DNA of 64,000 bases from Allohoeflea poritis (GTDB lineage: Bacteria > Pseudomonadota > Alphaproteobacteria > Rhizobiales > Rhizobiaceae): positions 310,001-374,000 of the forward strand of contig NZ_JAPJZH010000001.1 in NCBI RefSeq assembly GCF_027889715.1, given 5' to 3'. Each line of letters opens with the position of its first letter. The stretch's first letter is position 1. A program made the translations under genes and the position numbers. Below, piece by piece: positions 33,823 through 42,021 of this stretch. The notes under the pieces were generated by a model. That model did no database searches. It had not been told where the DNA came from and saw nothing but the letters and a program-made list of their open reading frames with translations.

Positions 33823-34974
33823 TTAGCCACCCTTGACCGAACCGGCGAGAAGACCGCGCACCAGATAGCGCTGCAGCGCGAAGAAGACGATGAGCGGCAC
33901 GATGATGCTGATGAAGGCGGACGCCGTCAGGATTTCCCAATTGCCTCCGCGCGATCCAAGCAATTCGCGCAGCCGGCCGGTCAGCACAAGCTGATCGTCG
34001 CCATTGCCCAGGAAGACCATCGCCACGAGCAGGTCGTTCCAGACCCACAGGAACTGGAAGATCGCGAAGGAAGCGAGCGCCGGAAAGGACAGCGGCAGGA
34101 CGATCTTGATGAAGATGTCGAAGTCGCTGGCGCCGTCGACCTTGGCCGATTCCATGATCTCGCGCGGCAGGCCTGCGATGTAATTGCGCAGCAGATAGAT
34201 GGCGAGCGGCAGACCGAAACCGGTATGCGCCAGCCATATGCCGACATAGGTCTTGGCCGGCACGCCGAGGATCAGGCCCGCCTCGTTGTAAAGGCGAAGC
34301 AGAGGAATAAGCGACATCTGCAGCGGAACGACAAGCAGCCCGACAACAGCGGCGATGAGCAGCGCCCTGCCCGGAAACTTCATCCAGGCCAGCGCGTAGG
34401 CGGCGAAGGCCGCGATCAGGATCGGAATGACCGTTGACGGGATTGTCACCGTCAGCGAGTTGATGAAGGACTGTGCCAGTCCGTTGGCCCGCAACACGTT
34501 GGCGTAGTTTTCCAGCGTGAAGCGCGGCGGCGCCGTCACCGTGTAGAAAATGCGCTTGCCGCGCGAGCCGGTCCAGGGTTCGTCCGAGACGAGCCGGTAA
34601 TCGCCATTGGCTTCCACCGTCATCATCTCGCCCCTCGGCATTTCCGCCGTTGCGCCGGCATCGAATGCGGAGGGCTGCTGCGAGCGGACGCCGAATTTGG
34701 TTATTTCGCCGCTCTCGCCTTCAAGGACATTGCCCTCGAGCACATATTTGCCGTTCTCTTCGACCTGCGTATCGGGGGCGCCGGAGCGGCCGATCTTGCG
34801 CTGCTCCGATGGTGTCAGTGCCGTCCACCAGCCTGAAACGGCGAGCTGGTCCTTGTCGCGAATGGAGGACACGAACAGGCCGAAGGTCGGCAGTGTCCAG
34901 ATGACCACCAGGAACAGAACGCCGGCATGGACGGCCCAGGTGAGCGGTGACTTGGCGGAAGCTGCGGCAGCCAT
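33823..34974 (-). CDS. aglG: Alpha-glucoside ABC transporter permease (AglG)
   Basis: The 383-residue inner-membrane protein has one N-terminal membrane helix, a large periplasmic insert (about residues 45-145, typical of AglG and absent from most MalG proteins), then five more segments. The EAA loop ESAKVDGASDFDIFIKIVLP couples to AglK. It pairs with AglF to form the channel. Its start lies one base after the AglF stop region and the gene abuts aglA, so the order aglF-aglG-aglA is tightly packed. Confidence 0.93.
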   Translation of the reverse strand: MAAAASAKSPLTWAVHAGVLFLVVIWTLPTFGLFVSSIRDKDQLAVSGWWTALTPSEQRKIGRSGAPDTQVEENGKYVLEGNVLEGESGEITKFGVRSQQPSAFDAGATAEMPRGEMMTVEANGDYRLVSDEPWTGSRGKRIFYTVTAPPRFTLENYANVLRANGLAQSFINSLTVTIPSTVIPILIAAFAAYALAWMKFPGRALLIAAVVGLLVVPLQMSLIPLLRLYNEAGLILGVPAKTYVGIWLAHTGFGLPLAIYLLRNYIAGLPREIMESAKVDGASDFDIFIKIVLPLSFPALASFAIFQFLWVWNDLLVAMVFLGNGDDQLVLTGRLRELLGSRGGNWEILTASAFISIIVPLIVFFALQRYLVRGLLAGSVKGG

Positions 34975-34975
34975 A

Positions 34976-35986
34976 TCAGCGACCCTCCATTTCGGCGTTG
35001 GCGCGGCGGATGTTCCAGACCATGATCGGGATCACCAGCACCATGATGACGATGGCGATGGTCGCGCCGCGGCCGAAATCGCCGCCGCCGCGGAACATCC
35101 AGTCGAACATGAGATTGGCGAGCACCTGCGTGTTCCACTGCCCGTTGGTCATCGCCAGCACGATGTCGAAGACCTTGAGCACGAGAATGGTGATGGTCGT
35201 CCAGACGACGGCAATCGTTCCCCAGATCTGCGGAACCATGATCTTGAAGAAGATCTGCAAACCGTTGGCGCCGTCGATCACCGCCGCCTCGATGGTTTCC
35301 TCAGGGATACCGCGCAGCGCCGCCGACAGGATGACCATGGCAAATCCGGTCTGGATCCACACCAGGATAATCATCAGGAAGAAATTGTTATAGAAGGGCA
35401 CCGTGATCCAGGCCTGCGGCTCGCCGCCGAAGAAGACGACCAGCGCGTTGAGCAGGCCGATCTGTTCCGCCCCCTCCTCGCGGTAGTCGTAGATGAATTT
35501 CCAGATGACGGCGGCGCCGATAAAGGAAATCGCCATGGGCATGAAGATCAGGCTCTTGGCGATATTGCCCCACCACACCCGATCGGTCATCGCGGCGATG
35601 ACCAGCCCGAAGAATGTCGCGGCAGCCGGAACAAAGACCAGCCACAGCATGTTGTTGAGCATGGATTCGTGAAACTCGCCGTCCCCGAGCATCCAGGTGT
35701 AGTTGGAAAGGCCGACGAACTCTTCTCCCGAGCGCCCGAAGAATGAGAGCTGCAGCGATGAGACGACGGGAAAGAACAGGTAGACACCGAGCGCCAGCAG
35801 CGCCGGCGCCAGAAACAGCCAGGGCCGGATCGTATTGGCGAGCCTCAGATTGCGGATCGCCCGCTCTCCGTCGCCCTCCTTGGACGGCAGGATGGCATCC
35901 AGTATCCAGTTGGAGGCCAGGAAATAGGCGGCACATCCGGCGACGCCGAGCACCATCGTTATCGTAGCAAAAACCAGCTGATTCAT
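34976..35986 (-). CDS. aglF: Alpha-glucoside ABC transporter permease (AglF)
   Basis: The 336-residue permease has eight or so hydrophobic segments, including an N-terminal one (LVFATITMVLGVAGCAAYFL) and the transport core with the EAA loop EETIEAAVIDGANGLQIFFK followed by IMVPQIWGTI. The N-terminus is longer than in MalF-like relatives, as is normal for AglF. It partners AglG. It lies 157 bases downstream of aglE, a gap holding two hairpins that may reduce its expression relative to the binding protein. Confidence 0.93.
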   Translation of the reverse strand: MNQLVFATITMVLGVAGCAAYFLASNWILDAILPSKEGDGERAIRNLRLANTIRPWLFLAPALLALGVYLFFPVVSSLQLSFFGRSGEEFVGLSNYTWMLGDGEFHESMLNNMLWLVFVPAAATFFGLVIAAMTDRVWWGNIAKSLIFMPMAISFIGAAVIWKFIYDYREEGAEQIGLLNALVVFFGGEPQAWITVPFYNNFFLMIILVWIQTGFAMVILSAALRGIPEETIEAAVIDGANGLQIFFKIMVPQIWGTIAVVWTTITILVLKVFDIVLAMTNGQWNTQVLANLMFDWMFRGGGDFGRGATIAIVIMVLVIPIMVWNIRRANAEMEGR

Positions 35987-36061
35987 CGCTCTGCCCTTTC
36001 AAGCTTCCCCTCGCAGAGAAAGGCGATCGTAAAACGGTGTTGAGTAGACACCTCCCGTGCG

Positions 36062-36119
36062 CCCCGAACGAAAGGTTCGGGGATCCAAGGCCCGGACCGG
36101 GAGGACGAGCCCGGGCCTT
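36062..36119 (-). promoter_or_regulatory. Tandem stem-loops between aglE and aglF
   Basis: CCCCGAAC (36062-36069) pairs with GTTCGGGG (36075-36082) around a five-base loop, and AAGGCCCGG (36087-36095) pairs with CCGGGCCTT (36111-36119). On the minus-strand transcript both follow the aglE stop. Such hairpins usually protect the binding-protein mRNA and lower downstream permease expression. No T-run is present. Confidence 0.6.
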
Positions 36120-36143
36120 ACGCAGTCGCAGCAGGTGCTGGCG

Positions 36144-37511
36144 TTACTTGAGTGCGTCCCAGTTTTCCTGGATTTCCGCCGTAACGTCGGCAGCCGGCTT
36201 GCCGCCTGCGTAGTCCACCATTCCCGTCCAGAAGGCGCCTGCGCCGATCTTGCCGGGCATCAGGTCCGAACCGTCAAAGCGGAACGTGGTCGCATCGGTC
36301 AGGATCTGTCCCTGCTTCTTCAGGGTCTCGTTGGCGTAGGTGTCCGGATTGACGCCCTTATGCGGCGTCAGGAAACCGGAACGGGCCATCCAGACCTCGT
36401 GGGCGATCGGTGATTTCAGGTAGTCGATGAATGCCCGCGCGCCCTTGGAGTCTGCCGTAATCGCGAAGAGCGTTCCGGCACCCAGAACCGGTTTGCCGAG
36501 ATCCTTGCCTGCATAGGCCGGGAAATAAAAGAAGTCGGCATCCTCGCCAAGCACAGTGCCTTCAGGGAAAAAAGACGGAATGAACGACGCCTGGCGGTGC
36601 ATGTAGCACTTCGGCGGCGAGGCAAACAGACCTTTCGGGCTGTCACGGAAATCGGTGGTTGCCACCGCCTCTGCGCCGCCGTCGACATAGTCGTCATTGC
36701 GGGCAAATGCGCCGAACTCCTCGATTGCCGCGATCACGGCCGGATCGTTGAAGGGGATCTCGTTGCGGACCCATTTGTCGTAAACGTCCGGTGCCTGGGT
36801 GCGCAGCATGAATTCTTCGACCCAGTCGGTCGCCGGCCAGCCGGTCGCGCCGCCGGAACCAAGACCGATGCACCATGGCGTGCCGCCATCGGCAACGATC
36901 TGGTCGGTCAGTTCCTTGAGCTCTTCCATTGTCTGGGGAACATCGTATCCGGCGTCCTCGAAGTTCTCCGGCGAGTACCAGACCAGGGATTTCACATCGG
37001 CCTTGAACGGAAATGCAAAGTAGCCGGGATTGCCGTCCTTGTCGGTATAGGTTCCGAGATCCACCCAGGACTGGCCGGCCGCATAATTCTCGGCAACCCA
37101 GTCGCGGGTCTCATCACCAAGCGGCGTCAGAAGCCCTTTGGCCGCGAGGTCGGCTGCAAGGCCGGGCTGTGGAAAGACCGCAATATTGGCGGGGCTGCCG
37201 GCCTGCGTGTCAATGACGATCTGCTGCTCGAAGGAATCCGATCCGGTGTATTCCACGTCGGCGCCAGTGGCGGCTTCGAAATAGGCGATCATGCCATTCA
37301 CCAACTCGAGGTCAGCGCCGGTCCACGGGCCGAACACGGTGATCTTTTCGCCTGAAAGGTCCATGCCCTTCAGGGCTTCGTAGCTTGCCCAATTGAAGCG
37401 CCCGTCCTCACCGGGCTTGAACACGAGTTCCTGCGCTTGGGCTACTCCAGAAAGCGCGGTGCCCAGACCGAGCGCGCATACAAACGCCGCAACAGCGGTG
37501 CCTTTTTTCAT
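36144..37511 (-). CDS. aglE: Alpha-glucoside ABC transporter substrate-binding protein (AglE)
   Basis: The 455-residue periplasmic protein has a signal peptide (MKKGTAVAAFVCALGLGTAL, cleavage after AQA near residue 27). The family-1 solute-binding fold follows, with EKITVFGPWTGADLELVNGM, VIDTQAGSPANIAVFPQPG, PWCIGLGSGGATGWPATDWV and GAGTLFAITADSKGARAF. It captures alpha-glucosides (trehalose, sucrose, maltose in the rhizobial system) for AglFG. The ribosome binding site GGGAGGA before the ATG is strong. It is the promoter-proximal gene, transcribed away from the LacI-type regulator. Confidence 0.95.
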   Translation of the reverse strand: MKKGTAVAAFVCALGLGTALSGVAQAQELVFKPGEDGRFNWASYEALKGMDLSGEKITVFGPWTGADLELVNGMIAYFEAATGADVEYTGSDSFEQQIVIDTQAGSPANIAVFPQPGLAADLAAKGLLTPLGDETRDWVAENYAAGQSWVDLGTYTDKDGNPGYFAFPFKADVKSLVWYSPENFEDAGYDVPQTMEELKELTDQIVADGGTPWCIGLGSGGATGWPATDWVEEFMLRTQAPDVYDKWVRNEIPFNDPAVIAAIEEFGAFARNDDYVDGGAEAVATTDFRDSPKGLFASPPKCYMHRQASFIPSFFPEGTVLGEDADFFYFPAYAGKDLGKPVLGAGTLFAITADSKGARAFIDYLKSPIAHEVWMARSGFLTPHKGVNPDTYANETLKKQGQILTDATTFRFDGSDLMPGKIGAGAFWTGMVDYAGGKPAADVTAEIQENWDALK

Positions 37512-37831
37512 GACGATTCCTCCCGAATAGCGTTGTGCGGTTTGCCCGCACCGGTAATAAATTCAGTCTTCAATCCGAAAAATTCAAAGCGGTTTGAATT
37601 CCAATCAAAATGCCGCTATCGGCAGACCTTGTCAACGCGATTGTCGGCATTTTCTGATAACGCGGCAATCGAATTCAACTAGCTGTTGTTTTTGTTATAT
37701 TTTTTTCAACAGGCTTTTTTAATCGATTTAATTTCATGCAGGCATTAACCCCATTACCCGATGGGCGTATTGCCAATATCCGTAAAATATGACTAGCTGT
37801 GCGCCTGTTTTCAAATCGCTTTGGATGTCCG
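37512..37831. promoter_or_regulatory. Divergent aglE / aglR promoter region
   Basis: The 320-base intergenic region between the binding-protein gene and its LacI-type regulator is AT-richer than both flanks. It contains the operator-like palindrome at 37581-37600 and must hold both promoters. No additional gene is visible. Confidence 0.6.
37581..37600. promoter_or_regulatory. Probable LacI-family (AglR) operator
   Basis: AATTCAAAGCGGTTTGAATT is an inverted repeat with eight-base arms AATTCAAA and TTTGAATT around a central GCGG. LacI-family operators are typically 14-20-base palindromes with a central CG, so this fits well. It lies 70 bases before the aglE start, a good position for repression. 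The assignment to AglR is by context. Confidence 0.6.
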
Positions 37832-38860
37832 ATGAGCGTGAACCTCAAACAACTGGCCGAGGCACTCGGCATTTCGCAGACGACTGTAAGCCGCGCGTTG
37901 AACGGCTTTCCGGAAGTCAGCGAGAAGACCCGGCGCAAGGTTCTCGACATGGCGCAGCAGCTGAACTACTCGCCCAGCCCGCATGCGAAGAAACTGGCGA
38001 CAGGGAAATCGAAGACAATCGGCCATGTGGTCCCGCAATCCGACCACATGATGATCAACCCCCTCTTCTCCGATTTCATCGCCGGCGTTGGAGAAGTATA
38101 CTCCGGGGCGGGCTATGACATGCTGATGTCCATCGTTCCCCGCGCGCAGGAAGAGAACACGTATCACAAGCTGATCGCCAGCAAGCGCGTGGACGGCATG
38201 ATGGTTCACGCACCGCTCGTCAACGATACGCGCATTGCCCTGCTGCAGAAACTGAAGATGCCGTTTGTCGTTCATGGCAGAAGCGCCGATGACGATGACA
38301 GCTACTCCTGGCTGGACATCAACAACCGCCGCTCCTTCGAACGCGCGACCCGATTTCTCGCCGATCTCGGACACCGGCGCATAGGACTTCTGAACGGTCT
38401 TGAATCCATGACCTTCGCGCAGCGCAGGCGCATGGGCTACATGGACGCTCTGAAGGAGGCGCAGATCGACGCCGACCCGCAGATCATGTTCTCCGAGGAT
38501 ATGATGGAACCCTACGGATACCGCTGCATGCATAAGATGCTGGCGCTTGCCAACCCTCCGACGGCCGTATTGTGCTCCAGCATCTTGCCGGCCCTGGGCG
38601 CCTTGCGCGCGATACAGGAGGCAGGAATGGAGCCGGGTCGGGACATTTCGATCGTCACCCACGACGATATGCTGTCTTTCCTGTCGAACAGCGGCGACAT
38701 TCCAATGTTCACCGCCTTGCGGTCCTCAATCAAGGCAGCGGGCAAGCGGTGTGCCGAGATGCTGATCGACGCGATCGAAAATCCCGGCATGGAACCGTCG
38801 CATGAACTTTGGGAGACCGAGCTGGTCATCGGCGGTTCGACGGGACCAGCCCGGAGCTGA
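37832..38860 (+). CDS. aglR: LacI family transcriptional regulator (AglR)
   Basis: The 342-residue protein has the N-terminal LacI helix-turn-helix VNLKQLAEALGISQTTVSR followed by ALNGFPEVSEKTRRKVLDMA and the hinge LNYSPSPHAKKLATG. The periplasmic-binding-like sensor domain contains SDFIAGVGEVYSGAGYDML, FLADLGHRRIGLLNG and HDDMLSFLSN. I use ATG 37832 because it places the helix-turn-helix at the usual distance; an ATG at 37799 would add eleven unconserved residues. It is divergent from aglE and presumably represses the agl operon until an alpha-glucoside binds. Confidence 0.93.
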   Translation: MSVNLKQLAEALGISQTTVSRALNGFPEVSEKTRRKVLDMAQQLNYSPSPHAKKLATGKSKTIGHVVPQSDHMMINPLFSDFIAGVGEVYSGAGYDMLMSIVPRAQEENTYHKLIASKRVDGMMVHAPLVNDTRIALLQKLKMPFVVHGRSADDDDSYSWLDINNRRSFERATRFLADLGHRRIGLLNGLESMTFAQRRRMGYMDALKEAQIDADPQIMFSEDMMEPYGYRCMHKMLALANPPTAVLCSSILPALGALRAIQEAGMEPGRDISIVTHDDMLSFLSNSGDIPMFTALRSSIKAAGKRCAEMLIDAIENPGMEPSHELWETELVIGGSTGPARS

Positions 38861-39719
38861 AGTAAGTCTTGCGGGCAGCCTGACGGGTTGCTGCATCTGC
38901 CACCCACACGATCATGATCTTTGTGCAACAGCAACAATCAAACACCCGGCGACAATACCTGCATATACTCTTCTCAATATCGCTATTCTTGATGTTTATT
39001 TTTAATTGTAATTTATATTTATCCGTTTCTCATTTTTTTAGCTATTGGTAAAATATTTATTCTTTTTATATTTCAGGCAATGGATTTGCTTGCGACGATT
39101 TGGCATTTTGATGTCCGGACGGCCAAATACGAAGCCTGGACTATACGAGCCCCTCCAACGGCGCTGCGCACTCCGTAACGAAACCTCAAAAACCCCCATA
39201 GTTCAACGCATACCGAGGGGTTCGCCACTGGCATCGCCTGCAGATTTGTAACGCGCAATTCCCGCTCGCTTTCTTTCCGGGTGGGATCGCGGCAGGTCGA
39301 CAATTTTATGAGTTTGAAATGAAAGTTTTGTTTCGCCGGTTATATTGATAACAAACCGTCGGGATTGATTCTCAACTGGCGCTTTCCTCTGACTCACCGG
39401 CGGAGCCGGCATTCATCAATTAAATTTTATGGATTTTTTATTTGTCTAATATTGCTATAATGGCGCACAACCGAGAGAGGCAGGAAGGCGCAGAGTCACC
39501 TGCCTTTGCAGAGAACAATGGGAACCGTGCAGATCCGTCGAATGCGGCTTATGTCAAAGGACTGACAGGCGACGTCACTTTTGCACAAGGCGAGGAGTGA
39601 AATATTTCCAGCAAAGCTTGCATCGCCAATTGAATTGCGGTTAGTTAGCCGACGGTGTAATTCGGATTATGCATTTTGTATAGTTTTAGTTTTGACTGAA
39701 TGAGAAATCTCGACTGATC

Positions 39720-39748
39720 TTGAGAAAAAGCGTATAAAATGCAATAAT
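39720..39748 (+). promoter_or_regulatory. Possible promoter for the small RNA
   Basis: TTGAGA (39720-39725) and AATAAT (39743-39748) are spaced by 17 bases, a reasonable sigma-70-type arrangement in an AT-rich context. A transcript would start near 39756, just before the first hairpin arm. TATAAA at 39733-39738 is an alternative -10 with a more distant -35. Confidence 0.35.
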
Positions 39749-39755
39749 TTGTTGA

Positions 39756-39882
39756 GGAAGTGCGACTACAGGAACCGAAAGCCAGGATTGCATAATATGC
39801 ATAGAGGACATGCTGGCTTTCTAGGCCCCGCAACGTCTTGTGATCCGCCCATCGCAACCGTTGCGGGGCTTTCTGTTTTCGC
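39756..39882 (+). ncRNA. Candidate small RNA with two stem-loops
   Basis: Within about 125 bases there are two independent stems. GAAAGCCAG (39777-39785) pairs with CTGGCTTTC (39813-39821), enclosing a smaller palindrome GCATAATATGC; then comes the terminator stem at 39825-39869 followed by TTTCTGTTTT. No open frame with a ribosome binding site covers it. The layout, a promoter-like element, a structured body with an AGGACATG-containing loop and an intrinsic terminator, is that of an independently transcribed small RNA. I do not recognise the family. Confidence 0.5.
39825..39879 (+). terminator. Rho-independent terminator
   Basis: GCCCCGCAACG (39825-39835) pairs perfectly with CGTTGCGGGGC (39859-39869) and is followed by TTTCTGTTTT. 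The loop is long (23 bases). It is the clearest intrinsic terminator in the window and follows no protein-coding gene on the plus strand, which supports the small-RNA call. Confidence 0.75.
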
Positions 39883-40026
39883 GTGAGAGACGCGCCCCTG
39901 GGCACGCTGAAATATAACCAGAATATTGGATGATCGGCGCTTGCCGACCACCCGACACTGCCGTAGGGATGCTCCAAACGGCACGACACGCTTGGCGACC
40001 ATTGGAGCAAATCGGGCGATTCCGGC

Positions 40027-41094
40027 ATGGACATTCAAAAACTGCAGCGCTTCAACAGCGCGTATGTGGGCGACTTTCCGTTTTTAAAGGATCTGGTATC
40101 CGAATGGGCGCAGACCAGGCCGCTTGAAGGGATACGAATCCTCCACAACATACCGCTTACGCGGGAAACGATGCTGAAGCTCGAACCGCTTTACCTCGGC
40201 GGGGCGGATGTGACCGTCACACATCTGGATTTACCCGGCCTCGAGCCCAAACCGGAATGCGTCAACCTGCTGGAAGAAGCAGGTGCAACGTTGGAACTGA
40301 ATCATCGGCGGATCAGCGGCACTTTCGATATTGCATTGGATTGCTGCGCGCAGGTTCCAGCGATGGAAAACGTTCGAATTGAGCGCGGTTATGTGGAACT
40401 GACCCAGTCTGGAACGCCTGTCTACAGTAATCTCGAGACCGACCTGCCGATCTACAGCCTCGATCTTTCGAAGCTGAAATGTCTGGAGGGCATGTTCGGA
40501 ACGGGAGAGGCCTGTGTGCGCGCGCTCAAGCAATTTGTCACCCCCGACCTCAAGGACAGGAAGATCGTGCTGTTCGGCTATGGCAAGGTGGGCCGCGGTA
40601 TTGCCCGCTACCTGTCCGCCGAAGGCGCTAACCTTACTGTCGTGGATATCAGGGATGACTATCTGGAAAGCGCTGCGTCTGCCGGTTTTTCCGCTCTCAG
40701 AAGCACCAGAAGCCCTGAGCTGCTTGACGCGATCAATGGGTCCTATGCGGTTATTTTTGCCACGGGATTCAGTGGATTGTTGCAGTCGCTCTTTAGTCCG
40801 TCAGAGATCAATGATGATGTCCTTCTCGTCAATATGGGCGCGGACGACGAGTTTGGCGACGACTACCCGCCGGAACGAGTCGTGGCGAACAAGGCACCCC
40901 TGAATTTCCTTCTGGATTCTCCCACGACGATGTTTTTCATCGATCCCATATTCACCGCGCACAACCGGTGTTGCGAGAACATTCTGTCCGGCGGCACGCA
41001 AGGCTTTTCAGCCCTGCCCGCCGAACTGGATCTGCCTCTTGTCAACGCATGGAGCCAGCGCTACGGCATCGATGTCAGCGACATCTACTTCTGA
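40027..41094 (+). CDS. S-adenosylhomocysteine hydrolase-like NAD-binding protein
   Basis: The 355-residue protein is shorter than true adenosylhomocysteinases (about 430-470). The NAD-binding core KIVLFGYGKVGRGIARYL (GYGKVG at residues 184-189) with the acidic strand end VVDIRDD is clearly of that family. Before it, YSLDLSKLKCLEGMFGTGEA aligns with the family's NVNDSVTKSKFDNxYGxxxS but lacks its catalytic Asn and Lys. The C-terminal substrate-gripping KxxHYRY end is absent. So it probably binds NAD but is unlikely to be a normal SAH hydrolase. It converges with the amidotransferase gene of the neighbouring glycan/peptide-like cluster and may belong to it. Confidence 0.75.
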   Translation: MDIQKLQRFNSAYVGDFPFLKDLVSEWAQTRPLEGIRILHNIPLTRETMLKLEPLYLGGADVTVTHLDLPGLEPKPECVNLLEEAGATLELNHRRISGTFDIALDCCAQVPAMENVRIERGYVELTQSGTPVYSNLETDLPIYSLDLSKLKCLEGMFGTGEACVRALKQFVTPDLKDRKIVLFGYGKVGRGIARYLSAEGANLTVVDIRDDYLESAASAGFSALRSTRSPELLDAINGSYAVIFATGFSGLLQSLFSPSEINDDVLLVNMGADDEFGDDYPPERVVANKAPLNFLLDSPTTMFFIDPIFTAHNRCCENILSGGTQGFSALPAELDLPLVNAWSQRYGIDVSDIYF

Positions 41095-41124
41095 GCACGA
41101 TGCCGCGAGGCCGACAACCCAACG

Positions 41125-41934
41125 TCAGGATGACACCCTTGCGACCTCTTCGCCTTCGCGCAGCGCGATAACCGTGCCCTCCTCCAATGGTACCCACCCT
41201 TCCCCTGTAAGCGGTACGCTGGCAACGAGTATTCCGGCCGTCGCGGTCACAGGCCATTTGATTTCCATTCCTTTGACCAGATCGCGGGTATAGCCGAGGC
41301 ACAGCCCCGGGGGCCTTGGTTCGCCGAATTCCCCGTCAACATCGAAGCGCCGCCGATCTGCATGGGCGAACAGGACGTCCCCGTCGGCATACAGGAAATT
41401 GGCGGCGCCCTGCCGACGTAAATCGGCAGCCGTTTGCACGACCACATTCAACCGGTCCGCAAGCGCCGGCGCTTCGGTTGCCGATGCTTGCCATAGGGGC
41501 GCCAGGCGCTGAAGCAGGATGCAAAACGCATATTCGGAATCGGTCTGCCCAACCGGTCGGAACTCGCTGGATTCAAAAGGTAATTTCTTCTCAATCGACG
41601 ACAGGGTGCCATTGTGGGCAAATACGTGCATATGGCCGCCCAGTTCCCGACGGAACGGATGCGTATTGACGATCGACGGCGCGCCCACGCTCGCATAGCG
41701 CACGTGGCAGATTGTACAATTGCTGGTCAGGCCGTGACTTTCGAGAAAGCCGATCCAGGGGCTTTGAACGGCCGGAAGCGCCTCGCGTATGAGAAGGACA
41801 TCATTGTCCTCGTAATAGGCCACGCCCCATCCGGACCGGTTAACGTGCGACCCACCGCCGTGCTTGGCGAACTCGTCCAGGCTGCAATACAACCGAACTG
41901 GTTCCGAGGTCGAGACACCGAACAGTTCGCACAT
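41125..41934 (-). CDS. Class II glutamine amidotransferase (YafJ/GATase_4 type)
   Basis: The 269-residue protein starts MCELFGVS at ATG 41934, giving Cys2 as the N-terminal nucleophile typical of class II (Ntn) amidotransferases. GWGVAYYEDNDVLLIREALP, HVRYASVGAPSIVNTHPF and HVFAHNGTLSS match the glutaminase domain (YafJ-like), which binds glutamine. It has no synthetase domain, so it may act as a stand-alone glutaminase or on gamma-glutamyl compounds. It is the last gene of the minus-strand cluster, 87 bases after the nucleotidyltransferase gene. Confidence 0.88.
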   Translation of the reverse strand: MCELFGVSTSEPVRLYCSLDEFAKHGGGSHVNRSGWGVAYYEDNDVLLIREALPAVQSPWIGFLESHGLTSNCTICHVRYASVGAPSIVNTHPFRRELGGHMHVFAHNGTLSSIEKKLPFESSEFRPVGQTDSEYAFCILLQRLAPLWQASATEAPALADRLNVVVQTAADLRRQGAANFLYADGDVLFAHADRRRFDVDGEFGEPRPPGLCLGYTRDLVKGMEIKWPVTATAGILVASVPLTGEGWVPLEEGTVIALREGEEVARVSS

Positions 41935-42021
41935 CCGAAAGCTCCTTCCAGCATCGCTTTTGCCACAAGAGTAATACACCGGTCAGCATCGGAAACTATG
42001 CGGCTTCCGGCAAGGGTGATG

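Larger units (their letters stand above)
38861..40026. other. Long AT-rich gap with a candidate small RNA
   Basis: This is about 1.17 kb with no supported protein-coding gene, rich in A and T (especially 38985-39070 and 39405-39470), unlike the rest of the window. Short open frames on either strand lack ribosome binding sites or similarity. A 7-bp hairpin (AGGCAGG at 39478-39484, CCTGCCT at 39499-39505) and the much stronger RNA-like structure at 39756-39882 are the only features I can support. It may be the left edge of an acquired block. Confidence 0.5.

Noticed and set aside
39645-40034. Minus-strand frame of about 129 codons opposite the candidate small RNA
   Set aside because: It lacks a ribosome binding site and plausible protein features, and it covers the hairpins and terminator of the plus-strand RNA.
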